NCBI GenBank assembly: GCA_963800255.1
Contig: CAWDAK010000013.1
Span: forward strand, 186,001 to 250,000
Direction of reading: 5' to 3'
DNA: 64,000 bases
Source: DATFVA01 sp963800255
GTDB lineage: Bacteria; Bacteroidota; Ignavibacteria; Ignavibacteriales; Ignavibacteriaceae
The position numbers were made by a program, and so were the translations under genes. The notes beneath the pieces were generated by a model. It was given only the letters and a program-made list of their open reading frames with translations, did not search any database and had not been told where the DNA came from. This document shows positions 9,730 to 18,946 of the stretch, piece by piece; within the stretch, counting starts at the first letter, position 1; each line of letters starts with the position of its first letter.

Positions 9730-10122
9730 TTACTTTAAATTATCGTCCCCGAAAGGGAAGGGTAAAAGTTCACCAGTTTTATAAATTTTTAATTCTATAT
9801 AATGATTTATAAGAACCACATCAATACCGCTGCAGAAGTCATTCAAAACCTGGCGGCATGATCCGCATGGGGAACAAAAACCCGGATCGTCACTTGCTAT
9901 CGCAATGGCTTTAAATTTTCTATATCCCTCGGAGAGTGCTTTGAAGAGCGCAACCCTTTCAGCACAAATAGTAAGACTGTAAGAGCTTGATTCAATATTT
10001 CCTCCGGTAAAAACTTTTTCATCTTCAGTTAAAAGAGCCGCACCTACCCTGAATTTTGAATAGGTTGGAATTGCTTTCGTTTTGGCTTCTACTGCTTTTT
10101 GTGCGAGTTCTTTGTAATCCAT
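9730..10122 (-). CDS. cdd: Cytidine deaminase
   Basis: The enzyme deaminates cytidine and deoxycytidine to uridine forms. The 130-residue protein matches the short tetrameric class. The zinc site is visible as CAERVA (Cys plus catalytic Glu) and SPCGSCRQVL (two Cys ligands), and the substrate-binding FTGGNIESSSY precedes it. It is the first gene of the nucleoside-salvage operon and has a well-formed Bacteroidota-type promoter about 20 bp upstream. No strong Shine-Dalgarno sequence precedes the ATG. Confidence 0.96.
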   Translation of the reverse strand: MDYKELAQKAVEAKTKAIPTYSKFRVGAALLTEDEKVFTGGNIESSSYSLTICAERVALFKALSEGYRKFKAIAIASDDPGFCSPCGSCRQVLNDFCSGIDVVLINHYIELKIYKTGELLPFPFGDDNLK

Positions 10123-10142
10123 TTCAATAAGAATTTTGTTGA

Positions 10143-10173
10143 CAAAAATAGAGCATTAAATAGATAATTCAAA
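10143..10173 (-). promoter_or_regulatory. Bacteroidota-type promoter of the cdd-tdk-nupC-punA operon
   Basis: On the minus strand, TTTG (10173-10170) is followed by 19 bp and then TATTTTTG (10150-10143). This fits the Bacteroides -33/-7 consensus TTTG - N19-21 - TAnnTTTG exactly. It sits about 20 bp upstream of the cdd ATG, giving a very short leader. Confidence 0.65.
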
Positions 10174-10213
10174 CATACTTTTTGGTATTAATGGATAATA
10201 GGAATTATGCCGT

Positions 10214-11068
10214 TCACAGTTGTTTGCCGGATTTCCGGAGCCTCGCGGCCGTCTGTTTCTTTTTGAATACGAAATAGAAAGTAGGAGTAAAAAATTTATT
10301 TACCAGGCTGGCTCTATCGGATGCAATAAACTTAAGCAAAGAAATTAATCCTGATTTTTTAATGAAGGAATAAAGTGAGTTATGAAAGTCACTCCATAAT
10401 ATGCCTGATGGATTAACAGATAATATCTCAACTATTTCCTTCGTTTTCAGTTGATCATTAAAAGCTGAAAACAATTTCTTTATATCTTTTAGCGAAAGCA
10501 GTTCCGCAATATCAAATCTTTGCTCATCTTCTTTCCTGAAAAATTTTAGGAAATATTTTTTAATAGTATCTCTTTTGCACAAGGATAAAAATGGAATTCC
10601 CCAATGAGGGTCAGAAATGATGTTAAAGACTGAAAATTTATTAGGTGTACTCAGGTAGATGATTCCGTAATCTTTAAGGACTCTCGCTAATTCTGTTACG
10701 ATCAGATCTGTTTTTCCGCTATGCTCAATTACATCCTGCAGGATTATTAAATCAAAAGAAGAATTTTTAAATGGGAGGGATTCCCCTGAACCATTTATAA
10801 GCGGGTATTTTGCTTCAGATTCGTTCTGCCTTTTCAGTCGCAGCAGACTAATATCGAAACTGTAAACATTATTCTCTTCTGAGAATAATGCGGCAGTTCC
10901 TCCTTCACCTGAGCCGAGATCAAGTACCTGCAGACTTTTGCAGATAACGTCGGCTGAAACCAGGCTCAATACAATTTGTGCACGTTTTCTGGCATTTTGC
11001 CTGCCCTGCATCCACGTTTCGTAGTTGGGATGGTCAGGATTGAGCCAGACCGGTTCAGATAAGTTCAT
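10214..11068 (-). CDS. Class I SAM-dependent methyltransferase
   Basis: The 284-residue protein has a Methyltransf_11-type Rossmann fold. Motif I is VLDLGSGEGG (residues 48-57), followed by the acidic FDIS, the motif-II-like FDLIILQDVIEH and the motif-III region RVLKDYGIIYLSTPN. The C-terminal 100 residues are basic and helical. The HxxxEH-type context resembles methyltransferases acting on small molecules or glycan precursors, but no substrate can be named. A glycosyltransferase lies nearby on the same strand, separated by a small plus-strand gene, which weakly suggests a link to surface polysaccharide or lipid modification. Confidence 0.82.
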   Translation of the reverse strand: MNLSEPVWLNPDHPNYETWMQGRQNARKRAQIVLSLVSADVICKSLQVLDLGSGEGGTAALFSEENNVYSFDISLLRLKRQNESEAKYPLINGSGESLPFKNSSFDLIILQDVIEHSGKTDLIVTELARVLKDYGIIYLSTPNKFSVFNIISDPHWGIPFLSLCKRDTIKKYFLKFFRKEDEQRFDIAELLSLKDIKKLFSAFNDQLKTKEIVEILSVNPSGILWSDFHNSLYSFIKKSGLISLLKFIASDRASLVNKFFTPTFYFVFKKKQTAARLRKSGKQL

Positions 11069-11171
11069 CCATTATTCTAATAAAAAATGAAAAAAATTCA
11101 GAATGCCTATAAACTAATCTCAGGGAATTACGATAATAAACCGGTAATTACAACTTTATTTTGAGAGATAA

Positions 11172-11333
11172 ATGCCTAAAATTAAATCAAAAAATAAAAA
11201 ATATACACCCAGACCACTCGGCTGTCCCGCTGTTCATAGAAAGAAAAAAGCATTAAATATCTTATATTTCATATTAGGGACCATCGGTTTCATTTTCCTG
11301 AACCTTGTATTGTATCAGATGACTGCAATTTAA
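11172..11333 (+). CDS. Small single-span membrane protein (53 residues)
   Basis: An ATG at 11172 preceded by GAGAG opens a 53-codon frame ending in TAA at 11331-11333. The first 27 residues are very basic (several Lys and Arg, a GCPAVHRKKK stretch). Residues 28-48 form one hydrophobic helix (LYFILGTIGFIFLNLVL), and the tail is short. This charge pattern predicts a cytoplasmic N terminus. It lies alone on the plus strand between two minus-strand genes, 10 bp from the end of the glycosyltransferase gene. No family was recognised. The clean start, basic-then-hydrophobic design and isolated position support a real gene, but chance cannot be excluded. Confidence 0.5.
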   Translation: MPKIKSKNKKYTPRPLGCPAVHRKKKALNILYFILGTIGFIFLNLVLYQMTAI

Positions 11334-11343
11334 TGATAAACTG

Positions 11344-12417
11344 CTATTTCCATTCCGGCTTTACGAATAATGAGTTGAAAAAATTGATTATCAGAAAGAT
11401 TTCATAAGTAATATTAAGGTAAAGCAGCTGGATGGGGTTGAATTTATAGCTAAAACGTTCCTGCATAAAGTATAAGATCATAATATCTGTTGTAATTTTA
11501 ACAACAGCCAGCCAGGCAATGTTTATATCCAGAAACATCAGGATTGGTGAAAATAGCATAAACAGATTCAGTAAATGCCAGCCGCTGATTATTATTTTAT
11601 TTTTCAAGCTGTAATGAAATGACGATTGAACATGCCGGGATTTCTGGCGGAGATAATCTTTCAAATTATCTGCCGTATAGGAATAGACAAAAGCGTTTTT
11701 ATCATAAAACACTTTAATTTTCAATTTATTTTTTACAGCCTCACGCAGAAGCAAATCATCATCTCCGCTGAGAGTCTCCAATGTATTACTATACCCTCCA
11801 ATTTTGAAGAAAGCTTTTTTAGAAAATCCCAGGTTCCTGGCTGCAGCCGTATAAGGTAATCCCAGCGAGGCAAGACTAAAAGACAGGAAGTGATTTTTAA
11901 GATTTTCCATACAGGCAACGCTGCTTATAAAATTATTCTGCTTCCTTATCAGGGGGGCGGGGCCAAATATAAAATCATATCCCTGCTGAAAAATAGAAGC
12001 ACAAACAGTCAACCACTGGGGTGAAACGATGCAGTCAGCATCAGTCACCAGAATATTTGAATTTCCGGATTTCTCTATTCCCTTAAGCAAAACCCCTCTT
12101 TTAGACGGCAATAGTTTTTCCTCAGCTCTTATGACGCTTAAATTGTTCATAGTATCCGCAGCTTTAAGGGCAATCTCGTATGTCCCATCGGTTGAGCTAT
12201 CATCTATAATAATTGTTTCAAATTTTCCGGCGGGGTAATTTATATTTTTTATGGATCCAATGAACCTTTCTATGTTGTGTGACTCATTCTTTGCCGCTGT
12301 CACAACCGATATCTCAACATCGCCGCTGATCAACGGAATTTTCCGAAGCAGTTTAACCAGGCCTGATACAAGTATCAGCTGAGCCAGCAGGTAGAATATG
12401 GAGATAAAAATCATCAC
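11344..12417 (-). CDS. Family 2 glycosyltransferase, membrane-anchored
   Basis: The 357-residue protein starts with a membrane helix (residues 1-22), then a GT-A domain: VVTAAKNESHNIERF near residue 40, IIIDDSSTDGT for nucleotide-sugar binding, VTDADCIV as the DxD-type metal site, and SGDDDLLLREAV near residue 220, in the place of the ED acceptor motif. Two or three hydrophobic segments follow at the C terminus. This is the layout of processive or lipid-linked GT2 enzymes that face the cytoplasm. The sugar and acceptor are unknown. It is divergent from the large T9SS gene at 12868 and shares a 450-bp intergenic region with it. Confidence 0.88.
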   Translation of the reverse strand: MMIFISIFYLLAQLILVSGLVKLLRKIPLISGDVEISVVTAAKNESHNIERFIGSIKNINYPAGKFETIIIDDSSTDGTYEIALKAADTMNNLSVIRAEEKLLPSKRGVLLKGIEKSGNSNILVTDADCIVSPQWLTVCASIFQQGYDFIFGPAPLIRKQNNFISSVACMENLKNHFLSFSLASLGLPYTAAARNLGFSKKAFFKIGGYSNTLETLSGDDDLLLREAVKNKLKIKVFYDKNAFVYSYTADNLKDYLRQKSRHVQSSFHYSLKNKIIISGWHLLNLFMLFSPILMFLDINIAWLAVVKITTDIMILYFMQERFSYKFNPIQLLYLNITYEIFLIINFFNSLFVKPEWK

Positions 12418-12867
12418 AGTATAACTGTTTACTTCATTTTATTTGAAATCACCTAAAGATACAATTGTAGTTGATATTACTCCAAATCATATCATTTCGC
12501 ATCTTTCGCAAAAAAAGCGATAATATTGACGGCAGGCGAAAAAATATTTTAGTTATAAAAAAATTTTGTTTTTTATAAATAAAAATTATTATCTTAATCT
12601 TACCTTTGTAAATGAATAAACACTTTGAGAATTAATATTTTATAATTGATACGATTTACCTTTTCCAATAATTTTTTCCCGATAAAAACAGGAATAATTA
12701 AAAATCAGGGCACACTTCTGTCTGCTTTAACGGTTCTTCGTATTTATTTCTCTCGGGTTTTTAATCAGTCTTAGCAACTGATTCTTGGGCACTCAATAGA
12801 AAAAAATCATTTCATTAATGATCTATATAAATAACTCACATATAAACTCATCAAATAAGGAGACCTT
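12418..12867. other. Divergent intergenic region with leader hairpin
   Basis: This AT-rich 450-bp gap holds the start regions of the GT2 gene (minus) and the first BNR gene (plus). On the plus strand a TAccTTTG box at 12601-12608 fits the Bacteroidota -7 element, but no TTG lies at the right distance upstream. A 7-bp hairpin (AATCAGT / ACTGATT, 12763-12783) lies 85 bp before the BNR start codon. On the minus strand a weak TTTG-N21-TATCTTTA match lies near the GT2 start. No coding frame is convincing here. Confidence 0.4.
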
Positions 12868-15720
12868 ATGAGGAGGCATTTACCGATTATTGTCATACTT
12901 GGTATCATATCAGTATGGACAATGAACTCATTTGCTCAAAATTCAGATCCAAGGATGTGGAGTATTCATTTTCCGAAAGAGGGACAGTTCTATGATGTTC
13001 CCCCTGGAAACCTTGAGTACAAAAATCCAAACACAAAGTCTTTGGTGTACAATTTTCGTGATCAGATCGTAGAAGTACTGCCGAATTTCCGTGTTCATCC
13101 AAGCAACGCTTCACAAAGCGAAGTGCCTATTACAAGAGGAATGGACCCGAATATTCTGTTTGCTTCATCAAACGTTTTTATTTCAAGTTCTTTCTTTTTC
13201 AGTGAAGGTGTTTACGTTTCAATCGATGGCGGAAACAACTGGTTCGGAAGTGATACCTGCTCCGCATCTCCTATCTCTGACCATGGCGGGGATCCTGGTC
13301 CTGGTGTAGGTCCCGATGGAACACTCTATATGTCATACCTGCCTGGTTCATACAATTCAATTAAAGCTGCCTATTCTTCCGATTATGGCGCTACCTGGTC
13401 AGCCGGTGCGGTTCTGCAGTCTGGTTCAATGGATAAAAATCATACAGCTGTAGATAACGTTCCTGGAAGTCCTTACCTTGGAAATGCTTATGTAACCTGG
13501 TCAGACTTCAGTCAGTCTGCTCCATCGGCAACAGTTGCATATTCTACAAATGGAGGAGTAAACTGGTCTGCATTTCAACATATTAATACAGTTGCAGCGG
13601 GACACTATTCACAGGGAGTTAATGGTGCAGTAGGTCCTGATGGAACTATTTATGTCGCATGGCAGAATCCAGTTTCAGCAAGTCCTTTCACAGGTGATTT
13701 TGTTGGCTTAGGAAAGTCAACCGATGGCGGTGCTACCTGGACATACAACAATAACGTCTACGATTGTAATGGTATTAGAGGAACTCTCAGTTTTCCAGGA
13801 GGCAGTCAGATCAGAACTAATGATTTCCCCTGGATGGCAATCGATGTTTCAAGCGGTCCGAGAAATGGTTGGATGTATATCGTAACTGCTGAGAAAAATC
13901 TTGCTCCTGCCGGTTCTGATGCTGACGTTGTTATGCACGTTTCAACTGATGGCGGAACTACATGGTCAGCTGGTATAAGGGTTAATCAGGATGCGCCGAA
14001 TAACGGTCAATATCAGTATATGCCTGCGGTTTGTGTTGGCGAAGATGGTGCAGTTAACGTGGTTTATTACGATACCAGGAATTCTGAACCTGTTGGCGGG
14101 CTTCCGGACTCTGCTCAGGTTTATGTATCAAGATCAACCGATGGAGGTGTTACTTTTGAAGACTTCCAGGTAAGTGATCATAGCTTCAGACCAAAACCTA
14201 TTGCAGGTCTTGCTGGCGGATACCAGGGAGATTATATAGGTATAGTAGAAGCGAACGGAGTTGTTTATCCTTATTGGTGTGATGACATCACCGGTATTTA
14301 CCAGGCATGGACAACCCAGGTAACTTTTGAACCTCCATGCACCATTGATGCAGCTTCTAATCCAAATCCAGTGAGCGGTGCTACGAATGTAGATATTAAC
14401 CTCTCACAGCTTACCTGGGATAATGGAGCAGGTGATAATGAAAACGAACTCTATTTCGGAACGAACCCTGCAACACTTGATCTTGTACAATCAGGATCAC
14501 TTTCAACATCGTGGAATATAGATCCCAGCTATCTACCTTTAGATTATTATACAACTTACTACTGGAAAGTAGTGGAAATTGGTGATACTTGTTCTTCAAG
14601 CATCACATTCCATTTCAAAACCATGCAGGATCCAAATTTCCATATGGTCTCAGATACGCTCTATCCTCAGAGTGCTGATTATTGGACCGGTACAACTGAT
14701 GGAACCACAAAAACAGATATCAGTGAAGTAAGAACTATCGATCCTGAAGTTGGCTGGATGGCTTTTGATATCAGTTCTATTCCAAGCGAAGCAACAGTAA
14801 CAGGCATTTCACTTAATGGATATGTCAATGCAACAAACTGGCCATACTGGAGTGCTACTCCAATGCCCGATAATCCTGTAACCAGCAGTGCATCTACTGT
14901 ATACAATGATGCAATGGCAGGATACGATCAGGGAGTGGCTTATTTATATTCTAACGAAGCTCAAGGTTTTTCAACAGGCTGGCATACATGGGCGTTGGCA
15001 AACGGAGCTGTCCCCGATCTTCAGGCTGCTGTCACAGGGTCTCAAGGTTGGTTCGCAACCGGAATTGTTGATCGTGATTTCTCAACAACTTACTATATCA
15101 ACTTCGACGGCTGGAATGAAACAAATCCTCCCTATATCGTAGTTGATTATTTTTATATCACACCGGTTGAACTTTCCTCCTTTACTGCTTCTACAGATAA
15201 CGGAACAGTAAATCTGAACTGGTCAACTGCTACAGAGACTAATAACAAGGGCTTTGAGATAGAACGTAAATCAGCAAACGGTGAATTCCAGAAAGTTGGA
15301 TACGTTGCAGGTTTCGGTACTACAACTGAACCAAAGAGTTATAACTTCGCAGATAATAAGGTTGAAGGAGGAGAGTATACCTACAGATTAAGACAGCTTG
15401 ATTTGAATGGTTCATCTTCTTACTCAAACCTTGTAGAAGTTGAAGTAACCACTCCGAAGGTATTCTCCCTTGAGCAGAATTATCCGAATCCTTTTAACCC
15501 GACAACGCTTATTCAATATTCAATTCCTGCTGATCAGCGTGTGAAGCTGAATGTGTATAACCTTCTCGGCCAAAAAGTTATGACTCTTGTTGACGGTATA
15601 CAAAAATCCGGTCAGCATGAGGTCAACTTCAACGCTTCCGGACTTGCAAGCGGAATTTATTTCTACAAGCTTGAAGCCGGAACACAATCATCCATTAAAA
15701 AGATGATCTTAATGAAGTAA
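12868..15720 (+). CDS. Secreted BNR-repeat (sialidase-like fold) protein with T9SS sorting domain
   Basis: The 950-residue protein has a signal peptide (residues 1-24, cleaved near SFAQ). Residues ~60-480 form a beta-propeller-like region with at least six Asp-box/BNR repeats of the S-x-D-G-G-x-T-W type (SIDGGNNW, SSDYGATW, STNGGVNW, STDGGATW, STDGGTTW). A fibronectin-like Ig domain follows (~490-590), then a beta-rich domain (~595-765), another Fn3-like domain starting TPVELSSFTA, and a T9SS type A sorting domain starting LEQNYPNPFNP and ending KKMILMK. BNR propellers occur in sialidases and other glycosidases, but the catalytic Arg triad was not identified, so activity is open. Expected export is by Sec, then T9SS to the surface. 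AAGGAG sits 7 nt before the ATG. A paralogue follows at 16092. Confidence 0.88.
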   Translation: MRRHLPIIVILGIISVWTMNSFAQNSDPRMWSIHFPKEGQFYDVPPGNLEYKNPNTKSLVYNFRDQIVEVLPNFRVHPSNASQSEVPITRGMDPNILFASSNVFISSSFFFSEGVYVSIDGGNNWFGSDTCSASPISDHGGDPGPGVGPDGTLYMSYLPGSYNSIKAAYSSDYGATWSAGAVLQSGSMDKNHTAVDNVPGSPYLGNAYVTWSDFSQSAPSATVAYSTNGGVNWSAFQHINTVAAGHYSQGVNGAVGPDGTIYVAWQNPVSASPFTGDFVGLGKSTDGGATWTYNNNVYDCNGIRGTLSFPGGSQIRTNDFPWMAIDVSSGPRNGWMYIVTAEKNLAPAGSDADVVMHVSTDGGTTWSAGIRVNQDAPNNGQYQYMPAVCVGEDGAVNVVYYDTRNSEPVGGLPDSAQVYVSRSTDGGVTFEDFQVSDHSFRPKPIAGLAGGYQGDYIGIVEANGVVYPYWCDDITGIYQAWTTQVTFEPPCTIDAASNPNPVSGATNVDINLSQLTWDNGAGDNENELYFGTNPATLDLVQSGSLSTSWNIDPSYLPLDYYTTYYWKVVEIGDTCSSSITFHFKTMQDPNFHMVSDTLYPQSADYWTGTTDGTTKTDISEVRTIDPEVGWMAFDISSIPSEATVTGISLNGYVNATNWPYWSATPMPDNPVTSSASTVYNDAMAGYDQGVAYLYSNEAQGFSTGWHTWALANGAVPDLQAAVTGSQGWFATGIVDRDFSTTYYINFDGWNETNPPYIVVDYFYITPVELSSFTASTDNGTVNLNWSTATETNNKGFEIERKSANGEFQKVGYVAGFGTTTEPKSYNFADNKVEGGEYTYRLRQLDLNGSSSYSNLVEVEVTTPKVFSLEQNYPNPFNPTTLIQYSIPADQRVKLNVYNLLGQKVMTLVDGIQKSGQHEVNFNASGLASGIYFYKLEAGTQSSIKKMILMK

Positions 15721-15776
15721 TATATTACTTCAGGGTTAAAGGGTTTTAACATTTAACCTGGATTTAAATTTATTCT

Positions 15777-15805
15777 AAGGCTGCTCATTATGGGCAGCCT
15801 TTTTC
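15777..15805 (+). terminator. Terminator after first BNR gene
   Basis: AAGGCTGC (15777-15784) pairs with GCAGCCTT (15794-15801) across a 9-nt loop and is followed by a T run. It lies about 57 bp after the stop codon. Confidence 0.85.
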
Positions 15806-16091
15806 TGTTTAAAAAGCTTCTTGTTTTTTGATTATAAAATTCACTATGTTTATTCGACTTAATAAAAATTGAGTTTAACCAAAAGTAAATTGTCAGATTT
15901 GGTTCAACCGTTGATAGATATACTTATACAGGCCAAGATTCAATATTAAAACTCCTCGCTGATTTCAGCAGCTCATCATTACAATCACTTTCCTTACGAT
16001 ATTATTAATTTTGAAAATAATGGACCTTAACCCCAATAGTGAAAAAATCACCAATTAACTTAAAATCAAACTCATCAACTAAGGAGATCTT
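15806..16091 (+). other. Leader region of the second BNR gene
   Basis: The rest of the 370-bp gap between the two BNR genes is AT-rich with no clear promoter. The last 24 bases before the start match the leader of the first BNR gene: AAACTCATCAA, one variable base, TAAGGAGA, one variable base, CTT, then ATGAGGAG. A 39-codon open stretch at 15889-16008 has no convincing start. Confidence 0.45.
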
Positions 16092-18920
16092 ATGAGGAGT
16101 CATTTACCGATGGTTGTTCTGCTTGTAGTAATGTGCAGCTGGACAACGAATTTGTTTGCTCAGAGTTCATCGCAGGATCCTAGATGGTCCAGACCAACAA
16201 TAGATTTTACGAATTCCGTAATTCAGAATAGTACCTGGCAGCCTGCCCCACAGTTTCATAGACAGTATATCTTCAGAGATCACGTTGCCGATGTCAGCCC
16301 TAACTTCAGACCCCATCCTACAACAAATACTTCTCAGTCTGAATTAAGCGTTGATGTTCACCCTACTGATGAAAACATGGTATTCAGTTCGGCAAACTCC
16401 TCAAACTGGCCGGTTTCAACCATATATGGTACCGGAGTTTATTGGAGCTTCGACGGAAGTTCAACCTGGAACGGAAATGATATCCCGCCCTTTGGAGTCA
16501 ACGGCGGCGATCCTGCATCTGTCATTGGACCCAATGGTTATATGTATGAAGCGTACCTGACTGGCGGATCGTATGCGATTGGGATGGCGGTATCTACTAA
16601 TAATGGAAGCAGCTGGACAAATCGCATAGTCAATTCCACTGCAGGCGATGACAAAGAACATATGATGGTAGATAAAACTGCCGGCAGTCCTTATGAAAAC
16701 AACCTTTATGTAACATGGACAAATTTTGCGGGAGCTAGCGAGGTGGTACTCAGGTCCTCAACTGACTTTGGATCTATCTGGGCGCCGATGGTAAATCTTT
16801 CTGGAAGTATTACTCCAACTGGAGCTTCTTTCGCTCAGGGTGCTAATGTTCAAACCGGACCTAACGGAGAGGTATATGTTACATACTGCGTATATGATGC
16901 AAATTGGACGGATGGAGAAGATGCCATCGGATTTTCCAAATCAACAGACGGTGGAGCTACATGGGTAACCACAAGAGCTTACGATCATGTTAATTTCGGT
17001 ATCCGTGGTTATTTGTCAAGCAAAGGCGGTATGAGAGTGAATTCTTTCCCGAATATGGCTGTAGATAGATCAGGTGGTCCTAACGATGGAACTATTTATA
17101 TTTGCTGGCCTCAAAGAAGCGTTGCTCCGGCAGGTAATGATCCCGATGTTGTAATGATAAAGTCAATTGATGGTGGAACAACCTGGTCTGCCCCTTTCAG
17201 AGTGAATGATGATCCTCTTAATAATGGTAAGGATCAGATATTTCCATGGTGTACCATAGATCAGTCTACAGGTCAGCTCCTGGTTGTTTTTTACGACAGC
17301 CGTAATGTAACCAATAATATGGCTGAAGTTTATTTGGCTTCATCTTATGATGGAGGAAATTCATTTAATAATTTCGTTGTAAGTGATCAGTCCTTCGCGT
17401 TCGGTCCAATCTCAGGATTTGGAGATAGTTACGGTGGTGACTATATAGGAGTTGCGGCGGTCAATGATGTGGCTTATCCATTCTGGATGGATAGCAGGAC
17501 CGGCAACTCTCAAGGCTGGATGTCAAAAGTTACCTTCGCTCCTCCGTGTCCCGTTGGAGTTGCTTCAGATCCTAACCCGGAAAACGGAGCAACAGATGTG
17601 GATATTAACCTTTCACAGTTGAGCTGGACAAACGGTGTGGATGCGGTTTCCAACGAATTATACTGGGGTACTGACCCCGGTAACCTTACGCTTGTTCAGA
17701 GCGGAAGCCTTGCTACAAGCTGGAATATTACAGGTGGACCGCTTCAATTCTTTACCACCTACTATTGGAAAGTAAGTGAGATTGGTGATACATGTACTTC
17801 AAGTTTTACTTTCAACTTTAAGACTATACAGGACCCGAATTTCCAGATAGTCTCAGATACTCTCTATCCTCAGAGTGCTGCTTACTGGACCGGCTCAACA
17901 GATGGGATCACAAAATCTGATGGTGAAGTAAGAACTCTCTATCCTGAGCTCGGATGGATGGCTTTTGATATTAGCTCCATCCCAGTTGAAGCTACAATAA
18001 CAGGCATATCATTTTCCGGATATGTAAATGCTACAAACTGGCCTTACTGGAGTATTACACCAATGCCGGATAATCCTGTAACCAGCGGTGCTGCTACTAT
18101 ATATAATGATGCTCTTGCCGGATATGACCAGGGGACTGCCTATTTATACTCTGACGAATCATCAAGTTTTTCGCCTGGATGGCATGACTATACCTTGGAA
18201 AACGGGGTCGTCCCGGATCTTCAAGCTGCTGTTAGCGGCTCGCAAGGCTGGTTCGCGATGGGTTTTGTCGATCGTGATTTCTCAACCAGCTATTTTGTCA
18301 ACTTCGACGGCTGGAATACCGCCCAGCCTCCTTATATAGTTGTTGATTATAACTACATCACGCCGGTTGAACTTTCCTCATTTACTGCTGCTGCCGGTAT
18401 AGGAACAGTAAACCTCAACTGGTCAACAGCTACAGAGACCAATAACAAAGGCTTTGAGATCGAACGCAAATCAACAAACGGTGATTTCCAGAAAGTGGGA
18501 TACGTAGCAGGTTTCGGTACAACAACTGAACCTAAGAGCTATAAATTCACAGATAACATGGTCGAAGGAGGAGAGTACACATACAGATTGAGACAGATCG
18601 ATCTGAATGGTTCAGCCTCTTATTCAAACACGGTAGAAGTTGAAGTTAATGCACCCAGGATATTCGCACTGGAACAGAATTATCCGAACCCTTTCAATCC
18701 GGCTACTATTATTAAATATTCCATCCCTCAGGATCAGCAGGTAAAACTGAACGTATACAATCTGCTTGGAGAGAATGTAATGACTCTGATTAACCGGTTC
18801 CAGAAAGCAGGTCCGCACGAAGTTAATTTCAATGCTTCAAACCTTGCAAGCGGTGTTTATTTCTACAAACTTGAAGCCGGTATACAGATCTCAATCAAGA
18901 AAATGATCTTGATGAAGTAA
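16092..18920 (+). CDS. Secreted BNR-repeat protein with T9SS sorting domain (paralogue of the preceding gene)
   Basis: The 942-residue protein has the same plan as its neighbour: signal peptide ending NLFAQ, BNR repeats (SFDGSSTW, STNNGSSW, STDFGSIW, STDGGATW, SIDGGTTW, SYDGGNSF), a Fn3-like domain, the DTLYPQSAAYWTG domain, a second Fn3-like domain and a T9SS tail (LEQNYPNPFNP to KKMILMK). The C-terminal 40% is nearly identical to the first copy, while the N-terminal propeller has diverged. That suggests tandem duplication with faster change in the ligand-facing part. Start and Shine-Dalgarno (AAGGAG) match the first copy. Ligand and activity are unknown. Confidence 0.88.
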   Translation: MRSHLPMVVLLVVMCSWTTNLFAQSSSQDPRWSRPTIDFTNSVIQNSTWQPAPQFHRQYIFRDHVADVSPNFRPHPTTNTSQSELSVDVHPTDENMVFSSANSSNWPVSTIYGTGVYWSFDGSSTWNGNDIPPFGVNGGDPASVIGPNGYMYEAYLTGGSYAIGMAVSTNNGSSWTNRIVNSTAGDDKEHMMVDKTAGSPYENNLYVTWTNFAGASEVVLRSSTDFGSIWAPMVNLSGSITPTGASFAQGANVQTGPNGEVYVTYCVYDANWTDGEDAIGFSKSTDGGATWVTTRAYDHVNFGIRGYLSSKGGMRVNSFPNMAVDRSGGPNDGTIYICWPQRSVAPAGNDPDVVMIKSIDGGTTWSAPFRVNDDPLNNGKDQIFPWCTIDQSTGQLLVVFYDSRNVTNNMAEVYLASSYDGGNSFNNFVVSDQSFAFGPISGFGDSYGGDYIGVAAVNDVAYPFWMDSRTGNSQGWMSKVTFAPPCPVGVASDPNPENGATDVDINLSQLSWTNGVDAVSNELYWGTDPGNLTLVQSGSLATSWNITGGPLQFFTTYYWKVSEIGDTCTSSFTFNFKTIQDPNFQIVSDTLYPQSAAYWTGSTDGITKSDGEVRTLYPELGWMAFDISSIPVEATITGISFSGYVNATNWPYWSITPMPDNPVTSGAATIYNDALAGYDQGTAYLYSDESSSFSPGWHDYTLENGVVPDLQAAVSGSQGWFAMGFVDRDFSTSYFVNFDGWNTAQPPYIVVDYNYITPVELSSFTAAAGIGTVNLNWSTATETNNKGFEIERKSTNGDFQKVGYVAGFGTTTEPKSYKFTDNMVEGGEYTYRLRQIDLNGSASYSNTVEVEVNAPRIFALEQNYPNPFNPATIIKYSIPQDQQVKLNVYNLLGENVMTLINRFQKAGPHEVNFNASNLASGVYFYKLEAGIQISIKKMILMK

Positions 18921-18946
18921 AGTTCATCCTGATCTAAAGCTTAACG

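Noticed and set aside
10123..10213. Purine or pyrimidine riboswitch before the nucleoside operon
   Set aside because: The predicted leader is only about 10-20 nt, too short for a riboswitch.
15889..16008. 39-codon open stretch between the BNR genes, possible gene remnant
   Set aside because: No start codon, no match to a known family; length is within chance for this DNA.
12868..18920. True sialidases
   Set aside because: BNR/Asp-box repeats are clear, but the catalytic Arg triad and Tyr/Glu pair of sialidases were not identified, so no enzyme name was given.
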